Of a DNA stretch of 23,718 nt, positions 15,344 to 23,462 are shown piece by piece. Both the position numbers and the translations under genes were made by a program. The notes below the pieces were generated by a model. That model was not told the origin of the DNA. It did not search any database and saw only the letters and a list, made by a program, of their open reading frames with translations. The stretch lies in the NCBI GenBank assembly GCA_001017865.1, contig LATQ01000001.1, positions 117,277 to 140,994 on the forward strand, written 5' to 3'. This stretch comes from Rhodococcus sp. IITR03 (GTDB lineage: Bacteria; Actinomycetota; Actinomycetes; Mycobacteriales; Mycobacteriaceae). The first letter of the stretch is position 1. Each line of letters starts with the position of its first letter.

Positions 15344-16272
15344 GCCGTCACCTGATCCTTCTTGCGTGCCGCCACGGCGCGTGCGACCTGCAGCGCCGCG
15401 GAGGTCATGATGTCGAGATTGCCCGCGTACTCGGGCAGATAGTGCGCTGCGCCCTTGACCTCGAGGAACACCGCGACCTTCCACAGGGGGCCGGTGTGGT
15501 CGGTGAGCGTCTCCATGGGCTCGGTGACCTCGGTGAACTGCACCTCCTGCTTGAGGGCGTAACCGGGCACGTATTCCTGGACCTTCGCGACCATCGCCTC
15601 GACGGACGCGACGATCTCGTCCTTGCGGTCCTCGCCGACGAGCGCGAGCACGGTGTCGCGCATGATCATCGGCGGCTCGGCCGGGTTGAGGATGATGATC
15701 GCCTTGCCGCGCGTGGCGCCACCGATCTTCTCGATGGCCTGCGAGGTGGTCTCGGTGAACTCGTCGATGTTGGCGCGGGTGCCGGGGCCGGCCGACTTCG
15801 AGGAGATCGAGGCGACGATCTCGGCCCAGTGCACCTTGGTGACCTGGGAGATGGCCGCGACGATCGGGATGGTGGCCTGGCCACCGCAGGTGACCATGTT
15901 GACGTTCGGAGCGTCGAGGTGCTCGGTGAGGTTCACCGGCGGCACCGTGTACGGGCCGATCGCGGCCGGCGTCAGGTCGATGAGCATCTTCCCGTGCGGG
16001 CGCAGGACCTTCTCGTTGTACTCGTGGGCCTTCGCCGAGGTCGCGTCGAAGACGATCTCGATCTCGTCGAAGCGCGGGTGCTCGACGAGTCCTTCGACAC
16101 CGTTCGAGATGGCGTCGATGCCGAGGCGCTTCGCCCGTGCGAGACCGTCGGATTCGGGATCGATACCGACGAGGGCGACGGTCTCGAGTTCGGCGTCGGC
16201 CAGTCGCTTGATCTTGATGAGCAGGTCGGTGCCGATGTTGCCCGACCCGATGATGGCAACCTTGGTGGTCAT
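15340..16272 (-). CDS. dmpF: acetaldehyde dehydrogenase, acylating (310 aa, intact)
   Basis: Converts acetaldehyde, NAD+ and CoA to acetyl-CoA, in complex with the aldolase. The ATG at 16272 overlaps the hydratase stop, and its own stop overlaps the aldolase start, so all three are translationally coupled. Features: Rossmann motif [13 protein letters not shown] (~6-18), [20 protein letters not shown], the catalytic Cys129 in [34 protein letters not shown], and [18 protein letters not shown]. The C-terminal dimerisation region ([41 protein letters not shown]) is typical. It is the only gene of this operon without a frame break. Confidence 0.95.
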   Translation of the reverse strand: MTTKVAIIGSGNIGTDLLIKIKRLADAELETVALVGIDPESDGLARAKRLGIDAISNGVEGLVEHPRFDEIEIVFDATSAKAHEYNEKVLRPHGKMLIDLTPAAIGPYTVPPVNLTEHLDAPNVNMVTCGGQATIPIVAAISQVTKVHWAEIVASISSKSAGPGTRANIDEFTETTSQAIEKIGGATRGKAIIILNPAEPPMIMRDTVLALVGEDRKDEIVASVEAMVAKVQEYVPGYALKQEVQFTEVTEPMETLTDHTGPLWKVAVFLEVKGAAHYLPEYAGNLDIMTSAALQVARAVAARKKDQVTA

Positions 16273-17111
16273 GAGTTCTCCTGTGCGGTGGAGCTTTCGG
16301 AAGAGAAACGCGCAGTGACGGTGCCGAGCGAGGAGATCTCGGCGCGGACCGTGACGCCGGGCGGCGCCGGAACCATCGGGCCGAGTGCCCCCGACAGCAC
16401 GACCTGCCCTGCGCGCAGGGCTGGCCGAACTCGCGTGCCGTGCGCGCGAGCCACAGCAGGGCGTTCAGCGGATCGCCGAGGCAGGCTGCGCCGTTGCCTC
16501 GGAGACGAGTTCGTCGTCGACGTACATTCGCATGGTGGCGTCGATCGGCTCGAACTCGTCGAGGGTGAGCGTCTGCGAGCCGAGCACGTACAGGCCGCTG
16601 GATGCGTTGTCCGCGACCGTATCCGTGATCTTGATGTCCCAGCCGGCGACGCGGCTGTCGACGATCTCGAGAGCGGCGACCGCATGTCCCACGGCAGCGC
16701 GGACGGTCGCGAGATCGAGATCGTCCGAGTCGAGGTCGGCGGAGAGGACGAAGGCGATCTCGGCCTCGGCCTTCGGCTGCAGTAGGCGCTTGCTGGGCAC
16801 CTCGTCGAGATCGGTGACGTCCATGTCGTCGAAGAGGACACCGAAGTCGGGGCGGTCGACACCGAGCTGCTGCTGCACCGCCGGGGAGGTCAGGCCGATC
16901 TTGCGTCCGACGATGCGGGCACCTTCGGCGAGCCGGCGGTCGGTGAGCTGCTGCTGCACCGCGTACGCCAGGTCGATGTCGGTCTCCCCGAGCAGGTCGC
17001 GGACCGGACCGCACGGGGTGGAGCTGCGTGTGGCTCGATGAGACGGTCGGCCGCCGCACCGGCGATGCGGGTGCGATCCGCCGCTGATGTGGTGTTGGAG
17101 CTGGTAGTCAT
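16269..17111 (-). CDS. dmpE: 2-oxopent-4-enoate hydratase (three frameshifts, ~281 aa)
   Basis: Hydrates 2-hydroxypenta-2,4-dienoate to 4-hydroxy-2-oxovalerate, the step before the aldolase. The ATG at 17111 ([13 protein letters not shown]) is preceded by GAGGACGTG. Visible are [29 protein letters not shown], the metal-binding [10 protein letters not shown] (ExE), [32 protein letters not shown] and [19 protein letters not shown]. Frame breaks: ~17024 (before [21 protein letters not shown]), ~16503 (GAGGGCAACGG read as GAGGCAACGG, before [18 protein letters not shown]) and ~16415 (one C lost before [10 protein letters not shown]). With three bases restored the length is close to family norm. 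First gene of the lower meta-cleavage operon, directly downstream of an IclR gene on the same strand. Confidence 0.88.
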
Positions 17112-17176
17112 CACGTCCTCGTCGTTCGATGGATTACGACCATCCTGGCGGCGAGGTCCGTACCCGCATAGGGGCG

Positions 17177-17195
17177 CGTTCCGGTGAGTGGAACG
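17177..17195. promoter_or_regulatory. dyad CGTTCC-N7-GGAACG, candidate IclR operator
   Basis: Perfect 6-bp arms at 17177-17182 and 17190-17195, in the 90-base gap between the IclR stop (17202) and the hydratase ATG (17111). The position suits control of the hydratase-dehydrogenase-aldolase operon by the adjacent IclR protein. Short arms make chance occurrence possible. Confidence 0.4.
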
Positions 17196-17201
17196 TGAGG
17201 C

Positions 17202-18007
17202 TCAGAGGTTGCGGATGGCTTCGCGCCGGGCGTGGGTGGCAGCGATGCCCGCGGCGGCGGCCTTCACCGCGCCCTCGTGCTTCTCCGGACGGAACCGGGT
17301 GACGGGACCGGTGACGCTCACCGCCGCGATGGGACGCTCGTCCGCGTCGAAGATCGGGGCGGCGACGCAGGCGAGGCCCACCGCGGACTCCTCGAACTCG
17401 AACGCCACACCGCGCTCGACCACGGTCGCGAGATTCGCCCCGAGCCGGCCGGGTGTCGTGATGGTCCGGGGAGTCTTGCGCGCCAACCCGGCCTCGACCA
17501 CCCCGGCCAGCAGCTCGGGCGGGGAGAACGCGAGAAGGGCCTTGCCGATTCCGGTGCAGTACATGGGCATCCGTCCACCGATCCGGGACGGCGTGGAGGC
17601 GGGGCGATGTCCGCCGATCTTCGAGACGTAGACGACCTCCACCCCTTCGGGGACGCCGAGGTGCACGGTCTCGTGGGTGCGCTCGTACAGGTCTTCCATG
17701 AACGGGATCGCGACCTCGACCAGGCCGCGCTCGAGAGAGGCGCGCAGACCCAGTTCGAAGAGCTGACCGCTCAGGCGGTATCCCGCCGGATCCTTGTCGA
17801 GCAGCCGGACGCGACGAGATCGGTGACGATGCGGTGCAACGTCCCCTTCGGCAATCCGGTACGCCGGCCCAGTTCGGCGAGGGTGAGGACGTGGTCGTCG
17901 GCGGTGAACGCCCACAGCACGGTGACGACCTTGCCGAGCACCGTGTTGGTGTCCACCCCGTCGCCCGGCGGGCGGGCATGCACCGGCGACTCGCGCTGTC
18001 CTTCCAC
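17202..18007 (-). CDS. IclR-family regulator of the lower meta-cleavage operon (frameshifted, ~268 aa)
   Basis: Winged-helix DNA-binding domain (~18-80: NTVLGKVVTVLWAFTADDHVLTLAELGRRTGLPKGTLHRIVTDLVASG) followed by the IclR effector domain (ETVHLGVPEGVEVVYVSKIGG, MYCTGIGKALLAFSP, GVAFEFEESAVGLACVAAPIFD, AAVSVTGPVTRF). One G is missing at ~17811, where TCCGGGCTGCTC reads TCCGGCTGCTC, before LLDKDPAGYRLSG. The start is uncertain: GTG 18007 gives the longest sensible N-terminus without a strong site; GTG 17956 is the alternative. It lies just upstream of the hydratase gene and divergent from the DUF1992 gene. Control of the downstream aromatic-degradation genes, with an aromatic acid or pathway intermediate as ligand, is inferred. 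Confidence 0.87.
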
Positions 18008-18071
18008 GTGGCTCAGGTTAGGACACCACGCACCGCACCCGGGACGGCGCCCGCGCTGGCATCCTGGATGT

Positions 18072-18608
18072 GTGACCGAGCGCAAGCGGTGGGACCTGAC
18101 GTTCGAGACATGGATCGAACGTCAGATCCGCGTGGCGCAGGACCGGGGCGATTTCGACGATCTGCCCGGTTACGGCAAACCCATCCCCGACCACGGCGAC
18201 GACGATCTGTGGTGGGTGAAGAGTTATCTGGCGCGTGAGGGCCTGTCGACGGAGGCGCTGCTGCCGCCCGAACTGCAGTTGCGGCGCGAGATCGAGCGGC
18301 TGCCCGGCACGGTCGGCTCGGCGCCCAGCGAGAAGGTGGTGCGCGACATCGTCTCCGATCTCAACCGGCGGATCGCCGACTGCCTGCGTTTCCCGAGCGG
18401 CCTGCCCGTACCGATCCACAAGGTCGACGCCGAGGAGATGGTGGAGGTGTGGAAGGTCGAGCGGGCACGTCGTCGCGAGGAGGCCCGCACGGCCCTGAAC
18501 TCGACGCGACCCCGGCTCGAGACGGAGTCCGAGACCGGGGTCGCGCGGAGACGGTGGATCTTCCGGTGGCTCCGCAGGCGGAACCGGCCGGTCGTCAGAG
18601 AAGGGTGA
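18072..18608 (+). CDS. DUF1992 (DnaJ-homolog C28-type) protein (178 aa)
   Basis: Conserved domain of unknown function. The GTG at 18072 gives [38 protein letters not shown], matching the family signature (WIE-x2-I-x-A-x3-G-x-FDDLPG-x-GKP). Then [30 protein letters not shown], and a charged, Arg-rich C-terminus ([15 protein letters not shown]) that may be disordered or bind nucleic acid or membrane. An overlapping ATG at 18068 is out of frame. Its last 14 bases overlap the 3' end of scoB on the opposite strand. No functional link to neighbours is evident. Confidence 0.87.
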   Translation: MTERKRWDLTFETWIERQIRVAQDRGDFDDLPGYGKPIPDHGDDDLWWVKSYLAREGLSTEALLPPELQLRREIERLPGTVGSAPSEKVVRDIVSDLNRRIADCLRFPSGLPVPIHKVDAEEMVEVWKVERARRREEARTALNSTRPRLETESETGVARRRWIFRWLRRRNRPVVREG

Positions 18609-19247
18609 GCGGTGCTCCGGTGGCGGCGCGCACCTGTTCCTCGGTGACGCCGGGGGCGCACTCGGTCAGGACGAGGCCGTCGGCGGTCACGTCGATCACC
18701 GCGAGGTTGGTGATGATGCGCTGCACCACGCCCTCACCGGTGAGCGGCAGCGAGCACTCCGAGACGATCTTCGGGTTGCCTGCTTGTCGGTGTGCTCCAT
18801 GAGCACGATGACCTTGCGGGCGCCGTGGACGAGATCCATCGCCCCGCCCATGCCCTTGACCATCTTGCCGGGCACCATCCAGTTGGCCAGATCGCCGGTG
18901 GCCGAGACCTCCATGCCGCCGAGCACGGCGGTGTCGATGTGGCCGCCGCGGATCATGCCGAAGCTCAGCGCCGAGTCGAAGAAAGCAGCGCCGGGGTTGA
19001 CCGTCACGGTCTCCTTGCCGGCGTTGATCAGATCCGGGTCGACCGCGTCGTCGGTGGGGTACGGCCCGGTGCCCAGGATGCCGTTCTCACTGTGCAGGGT
19101 CACGTGCACACCCTCGGGCAGGTAGTTGGGGATCAGCGTCGGCAGGCCGATACCGAGGTTGACGTACTCCCCCGGCGAGAGTTCCTGCGCGGCGCGCGCG
19201 GCCATCTGCGTGCGCGTCCAACCCTGTGTCTCGACAGCTGTGGTCAT
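18595..19247 (-). CDS. scoB: succinyl-CoA:3-ketoacid CoA-transferase subunit B (frameshifted, ~217 aa)
   Basis: With ScoA, transfers CoA from succinyl-CoA to acetoacetate. The ATG at 19247 lies 3 bases after the scoA stop. Features: [17 protein letters not shown], catalytic Glu in [90 protein letters not shown]. One G is missing at ~18781 (AAGCAGGGCAACC read as AAGCAGGCAACC); afterwards [30 protein letters not shown] continues in the next frame to a TGA at 18597-18595. The match is to acetoacetate-type transferases rather than 3-oxoadipate transferases, from memory. It probably serves the acetoacetate made by the leucine block. Confidence 0.92.
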
Positions 19248-19250
19248 CTT

Positions 19251-20012
19251 CTACGCTCCCTTCGCGGCGCTGACGGTGCGCTTCTCGATCTGCTTGTCCT
19301 GGACACCGGTGTGCACGACCCGGTTCACGAAGATTCCCGGCAGGTGCACCTCACCCGGATCGATCTCGCCCGGCTCGACGAGTTCCTCGACCTGGGCGAT
19401 GCACACGCGGCCGGCCATCGCGGCGAGCGGGTTGAAGTTCATCGCGGCCTTGTTGAACACCAGGTTGCCCTCGGTGTCGCCCTTGAGGGCGTGCACGAGC
19501 GAGAAGTCGGCGGTGATGGACTCCTCGAGCACGTACCGCTTGCCCCGGAACTCGCGGATCTCCTTCGCAGGGGATGCCACGGCGATCGAACCGTCGGCGT
19601 TGTACTTCCACGGCAGTCCGCCCTGCGAGATGGGCGTGCCGACGCCGGCGGGGGTGAAGAAGGCGGGGATGCCCGCACCACCGGCGCGGAGCTTCTCGGC
19701 GAGAGTGCCCTGCGGGGTCAGCTCCACCTCGAGCTCGCCGGAGAGGTACTGCCGGGCGAATTCCTTGTTCTCCCCGACGTACGATGCGGTGACCCGGCGG
19801 ATGCGCTTGCTGCCCAGCAGGATTCCGAGGCCGTGGCCGTCGACGCCGCAGTTGTTGGAGAACACCTCGAGGTCGGTGGCCCCGGTGTCGGCGATGGCCT
19901 GGATCAGGATGTCGGGAATGCCGCACAGTCCGAATCCGCCCACCGCGAGCGTCGCACCGTCACGGATGTCGGCGACGGCCTCCGCCGCCGTCTCGAACAC
20001 TTTCGTTGCCAA
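19251..20012 (-). CDS. scoA: succinyl-CoA:3-ketoacid CoA-transferase subunit A (253 aa, intact)
   Basis: Alpha subunit of the acetoacetate-activating CoA-transferase. The start is a TTG at 20012 (read as MATKVFETAAEAV) with GAGGTG 7 bases upstream; no better ATG exists. Features: GATLAVGGFGLCGIPDILIQAI (the GGFGLCG-P motif), VFSNNCGVDGHGLGILL, ASYVGENKEFARQYLSGELEVELTPQGTLAEKLRAGGAGIPAFFTPAGVGT, GGLPWKYNADGSIAVASPAKEIREFRGKRYVLEESI, and ADFSLVHALKGD. These match eukaryotic and bacterial SCOT closely by recollection. The N-terminal coding region starts 52 bases from a repeat that may bind the divergent IclR protein. Confidence 0.94.
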   Translation of the reverse strand: MATKVFETAAEAVADIRDGATLAVGGFGLCGIPDILIQAIADTGATDLEVFSNNCGVDGHGLGILLGSKRIRRVTASYVGENKEFARQYLSGELEVELTPQGTLAEKLRAGGAGIPAFFTPAGVGTPISQGGLPWKYNADGSIAVASPAKEIREFRGKRYVLEESITADFSLVHALKGDTEGNLVFNKAAMNFNPLAAMAGRVCIAQVEELVEPGEIDPGEVHLPGIFVNRVVHTGVQDKQIEKRTVSAAKGA

Positions 20013-20063
20013 CTCTCACCTCTCGGATTCCGGGGGAGCCGCCTGGGCTCCGCTGGACGAATC

Positions 20064-20082
20064 ACGTCCACTGGATGAACGC
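20064..20082 (-). repeat. arm 1 of a 19-bp inverted repeat, candidate IclR site near scoA
   Basis: Read leftward this is GCGTTCATCCAGTGGACGT, identical at 17 of 19 positions to 20185-20203 on the plus strand. Internally it fits GTYCA-N5-TGRAC. It lies 52 bases upstream of the scoA start. Confidence 0.6.
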
Positions 20083-20159
20083 GGTCACATTCTCGGCTTC
20101 TACTAAAGATCCTGCAGGTGGCGAACACAAGTGCCCGTCCGAATCTCTCTGAAATTGGT

Positions 20160-20172
20160 CGTTCATCGAACG
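20160..20172. promoter_or_regulatory. dyad CGTTC-ATC-GAACG in the scoA-iclR intergenic region
   Basis: Perfect 5-bp arms with a 3-base centre. Its left half CGTTCAT is also the start of both 19-bp repeat arms, so it may be a third, differently arranged binding site for the same regulator. Confidence 0.4.
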
Positions 20173-20184
20173 GAGACGCCATAT

Positions 20185-20203
20185 GCGTTCATTGAGTGGA
20201 CGT
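20185..20203 (+). repeat. arm 2 of the 19-bp inverted repeat, next to the second iclR gene
   Basis: GCGTTCATTGAGTGGACGT, 17/19 identical to the complement of 20064-20082. It ends 10 bases before the iclR ATG at 20214, a position suited to autoregulation, and its complement-arm sits before scoA. Confidence 0.6.
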
Positions 20204-20213
20204 AGAATCGAGC

Positions 20214-20986
20214 ATGTCGTCCGATGCACGGGGTCAACTGGTCACGCGGATCGCCGCTCTGCTGCGCACCGTCTCGTCGCACGAACCGAAAGGGGTGACG
20301 ACCTCGGAGGTCGCCCGCAGCACCGATCTCGCCCGGCCCACGGTGCACCGGCTGCTCAGCTCGCTCGCCGACGAGGGGCTCGTCGACCGGGATCCGGCGT
20401 CGGGACGCTGGGCCCTCGGACCCGAGCTCTACCTGCTGGGATCGCTTGCCTCGGTGCGCTACGACATCACCGATCTCGCGGGCGACGTGCTGCGCGATCT
20501 GGCGCGCGCGACCGGCGAGAGCGCCTTCCTCTCCGCGCGACGGGGCGACGAGACCGTGTGTCTGGCGATGGAGGAGGCAGCTTCCCGCTGCGTTCGCACG
20601 TGCTCCACATCGGGATCCGGTTCCCGCTCGGGGTGGCGTCGGCGGGGCTGGCGATCCTCGCGCACATGCCCGACCAGGAGATCGAGGCGTATCTGTCGCG
20701 GGCGGATCTCACGGAGAACTGGGGGCCGGACCATGCGCGACCCGCACTGGAGAAGCGCATCGAGGCGACACGGCTGGCCGGCTACGCCGTCAATCCGGCG
20801 CTGATCGTCGAGGGCAGTTGGGGGAATGGGCGCGCGGTGTTCGATCACCGCGGCGCCCCGACCTGGGCGTTGAGTCTGACCGGCGTGGAGAGCCGGTTCC
20901 GGCCCGATCGTGTGCCCGAACTCGGTGAGGCCCTGCTCGACAGCGCCCACCGTCTCACTCAGTTGTTGCGTCACCGTCCCCGGTGA
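20214..20986 (+). CDS. IclR-family regulator between scoA and the leucine-type operon (frameshifted, ~257 aa)
   Basis: Winged-helix N-terminus (RIAALLRTVSSHEPKGVTTSEVARSTDLARPTVHRLLSSLADEGLVDRD, ~10-60) and IclR effector domain (SAFLSARRGDETVCLAMEEG, HVLHIGIRFPLGVASAGLAILAHMP, GWALSLTG-like and VESRFRPDRVPELGEALLDSAHRL). The ATG at 20214 lacks a clear ribosome binding site; GTG 20196 lies inside the repeat and is less likely. Leaderless translation is possible. One G is lost at ~20577 (GAGGAGGGCAGC read as GAGGAGGCAGC). The gene is divergent from scoAB and convergent with citE (7-base gap), suggesting it controls scoAB and perhaps the accA1-fadE19-maoC-citE operon. That is inference from position and repeats. 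Confidence 0.86.
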
Positions 20987-20989
20987 CGC
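20968..20989. terminator. hairpin at the iclR/citE convergent junction
   Basis: Perfect 9-bp arms GCGTCACCG and CGGTGACGC with a TCCC loop cover the iclR stop codon and end 4 bases before the citE stop. It may terminate transcription from both sides of this very tight junction. Confidence 0.5.
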
Positions 20990-20993
20990 GCGG

Positions 20994-21813
20994 TCATGCC
21001 GAGGCGGCAGCCGACGCGCGCTGCAGCACGCGCTCGGCGTGACGCAGCACCGGGGCGTCGACCATCTTCCCTTCGAAATCGAAGACGCCGCGCTCCGATT
21101 CGGCGGCCTCGAGGACACGTCGCGCCCACGCCTCCTCCTCGGGGGTGGGCGCGTACGCCCGGCGGACGACGTCGACCTGGCTCGGGTGGATCGACACCTT
21201 GATGTCGAATCCGACCGCCACGGCGTCGAGGGCCTCCTCGTGGAGACCGTCGGTGTCTTGATGTTCAGGTACACCGAGTCGAGCGCCCAGCGGGCGTGAC
21301 CCTTCGCGGCGAGCAGGGTCACCGACCGGGCGTGTTGCGCGACCGCGCGGTACGTCCCGTCGGCGCGGCGGCTCGCGTTGCCACCGAGTCCGGCAACGAG
21401 ATCCTCGGCACCCCACATCATTCCGAGTGTGTTCTCGCGACGGCGATGTCTTCGACCGCGAGCACCCCGAGGGGCGACTCGATGAGCGCGACCACCTCGA
21501 GCGGTGCGAGCGAGCGCACCTCGTCGCCGCTCTCGCATTTGGGCAGCATGACCCGCGTGTACGACGTGCGGCGCAGCGCCTCGAGATCGGCCTCGTGGTC
21601 GGCCGTGCCCACCGGGTTGACCCGCACCACGGTGCGTTCGGGGTCGAGCGGCGTGGCGATCAGTGCCTCACGGGCGGCCTGCTTGTCGGCCGGTGCGACG
21701 GCATCCTCGAGGTCGATGATCACCACGTCGGAACGTTCGGCGGCCTTGGCGTAGCGCTCCGGGCGATCGGCGGGACAGAAAAGCCATGCGGGGCCGGGGA
21801 GTTCCCAGGTCAT
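20994..21813 (-). CDS. citE: CitE-like beta-hydroxyacyl-CoA lyase (two frameshifts, ~273 aa)
   Basis: HpcH/HpaI-CitE superfamily TIM-barrel lyase. The ATG at 21813 overlaps the MaoC-domain stop (ATGA). Features: [42 protein letters not shown] (metal/substrate site), VRVNPVGT (Arg), [24 protein letters not shown] (catalytic/metal Glu), [11 protein letters not shown], and [13 protein letters not shown] near the end. Breaks: ~21437 (before [13 protein letters not shown]) and ~21256 (AAGGACACC read as AAGACACC, before [12 protein letters not shown]). Position matches M. tuberculosis Rv2498c, reported to cleave (R)-3-hydroxy-3-methylglutaryl-CoA and (S)-citramalyl-CoA; the same dual role is plausible here, by synteny and length. 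Confidence 0.88.
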
Positions 21814-22303
21814 GTCGTGGGCCTCTTCTGGACGAGGGTCTTGCGCACGGCGACGGCGACGACATCGCCGTGCTGGTTGCGACCGGTGTGCTCGAGGGTG
21901 ACGATGCCCTCCCCCGGCCGGCTCTTCGACTCGCGCTTGTCGACGATCTTCGTCTCGGCGTAGAGCGTGTCGCCGTGGAAGAGCGGCTTGGGGAAGGAGA
22001 TCTCGGAGAATCCGAGGTTCGCGACGATCGTGCCTGCGTGAGCTGGGCGACCGACAGTCCCACGATCGTCGAGAGCGTGAACATCGAATTGACCAGACGC
22101 TCACCGAAACTGGTCTCGGCGGCGTAGGCGGCGTCGAGGTGCAGCGCTTGCGTGTTCATCGTCTGCGTCGTGAACAGCGTGTTGTCGGCCTCGGTGATCG
22201 TGCGGCCGGGGCGGTGCTCGTAGATCGCGCCGAGTTCGAATTCCTCGAACCACAGGCCGCGCTGGACGATCCGCTTCTCCACGGTGGTGTCGGTTTCGCT
22301 CAC
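21810..22303 (-). CDS. MaoC-family (R)-specific enoyl-CoA hydratase (frameshifted, ~164 aa)
   Basis: Hot-dog-fold hydratase. The GTG at 22303 ([22 protein letters not shown]) overlaps the fadE19 stop (GTGA), and its own stop overlaps citE. Features: [42 protein letters not shown], with Asp/His typical of the hydratase-2 site, and [26 protein letters not shown]. One G is lost at ~22033 (CAGGGCACG read as CAGGCACG); then [35 protein letters not shown] and [18 protein letters not shown] follow in the next frame. In this operon it may hydrate 3-methylglutaconyl-CoA to the (R)-hydroxyacyl-CoA cleaved by CitE, as suggested for the M. tuberculosis neighbour Rv2499c. Confidence 0.86.
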
Positions 22304-23462
22304 AGTCCCAGCTCCCGTCCGATGAGCATGAGCTGCACCTCGGTGGTGCCCTCACCGATCTCGAGGATCTTGCTGTCGCGGTAGTGGCGCGCCACGGCGT
22401 ATTCGTTCATGAAGCCGTAGCCGCCGTGGATCTGCGTCGCGTCACGCGCGTTGTCCATCGCGGCCTCGGACGCGACGAGCTTGGCGACCGCGGCCTGCTT
22501 CTTGAACGGCTTGCCGGCGAGCATCGCGGCGGCGGCGTCGTAGTAGGCGGTGCGTGCTGCGTGCGCACGCGCTCCATGCGGGCGATCTTGAAGGCGATGG
22601 CCTGGTTGTTGCCGATCGGGCTGCCGAATGCCTCGCGTTCCTTGGCGTACTTCACCGATTCGTCGACGCAGCCCTGCGCGGCGCCGGTCGACAGCGCGGC
22701 GATCGCGATGCGGCCCTCGTCGAGGATGCGCAGGAAGTTGGCGTAGCCGCGGCCCCGCTCGCCGAGGAGGTTCTCCTCGGGCACCCGCACGTCGGCGAAG
22801 GTGAGCGGATGCGTGTCGGAGGCGTTCCAGCCGACCTTGTTGTAGGCGGGTTCGGCGGTGAAGCCCGGCGTGGAGGTCGGCACGAGGATCGTGGAGATCT
22901 CCTTCTTGCCGTTCTCCCGCACACCGGTGACGGCGGTGACGGTCACCAGCGAGGTGATGTCGGTGCCGGAGTTGGTGATGAACTGCTTGTTGCCGCTGAT
23001 GATCCACTCGCCGTTCTCGAGCTTGGCGGTGGTCTTCGTGCCTCCGGCGTCGCTGCCCGCACCCGGCTCGGTGAGACCGAAGGCGGCGAGGTTGCGACCG
23101 CTCGCGAGCTGCGGCAGCCACTCCTGTTTCTGCTTCTCGTTGCCGAAGCGGTAGATCGGCATCGCACCGAGCGAGACACCGGCCTCGAGAGTGATGGCGA
23201 CGGACTGGTCGACCTTGCCGAGTTCCTCGAGTGCGAGGCACAGCGCGAAGTAGTCGCCGCCCATGCCGCCGTATTCCTCGGGGAACGGCAGGCCGAACAG
23301 GCCCATCTCGGCCATGCCCTGCACGACCTCGTAGGGGAACGAATGCTCGGCATCGTGCTTGGCCGCGACCGGCGCGACCACCGTGCGGGCGAAGTCCGCG
23401 ACGGTCTTGCGCAGCTGCTCGTACTCGTCGGGAAGTTGGCCGGTGGCCAGGTATTCCGTCAT
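22300..23462 (-). CDS. fadE19: branched-chain acyl-CoA dehydrogenase, FadE19-like (frameshifted, ~387 aa)
   Basis: The ATG at 23462 overlaps the stop of the biotin-carboxylase subunit gene. The N-terminus [25 protein letters not shown] and the segment [54 protein letters not shown] closely recall mycobacterial FadE19. FAD motif [100 protein letters not shown] and [11 protein letters not shown] follow; Glu in EGT is the probable catalytic base. One G is missing at ~22576 (ATGGAGGCGCGT read as ATGGAGCGCGT, before [17 protein letters not shown]). It likely oxidises isovaleryl-CoA or a similar branched acyl-CoA before the carboxylase step. Confidence 0.9.

Noticed and set aside
15331..16785. 484-codon plus-strand open frame
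   Set aside because: Antisense to the intact acetaldehyde dehydrogenase and hydratase; no domain, Asp/Gly/Leu-rich composition.
14897..17059. 720-codon minus-strand open frame across the aldolase, dehydrogenase and hydratase genes
   Set aside because: It is an out-of-frame Arg/Pro-rich reading joined at both ends to fragments of the true hydratase and aldolase because of frameshifts; the intact dehydrogenase lies in another frame.
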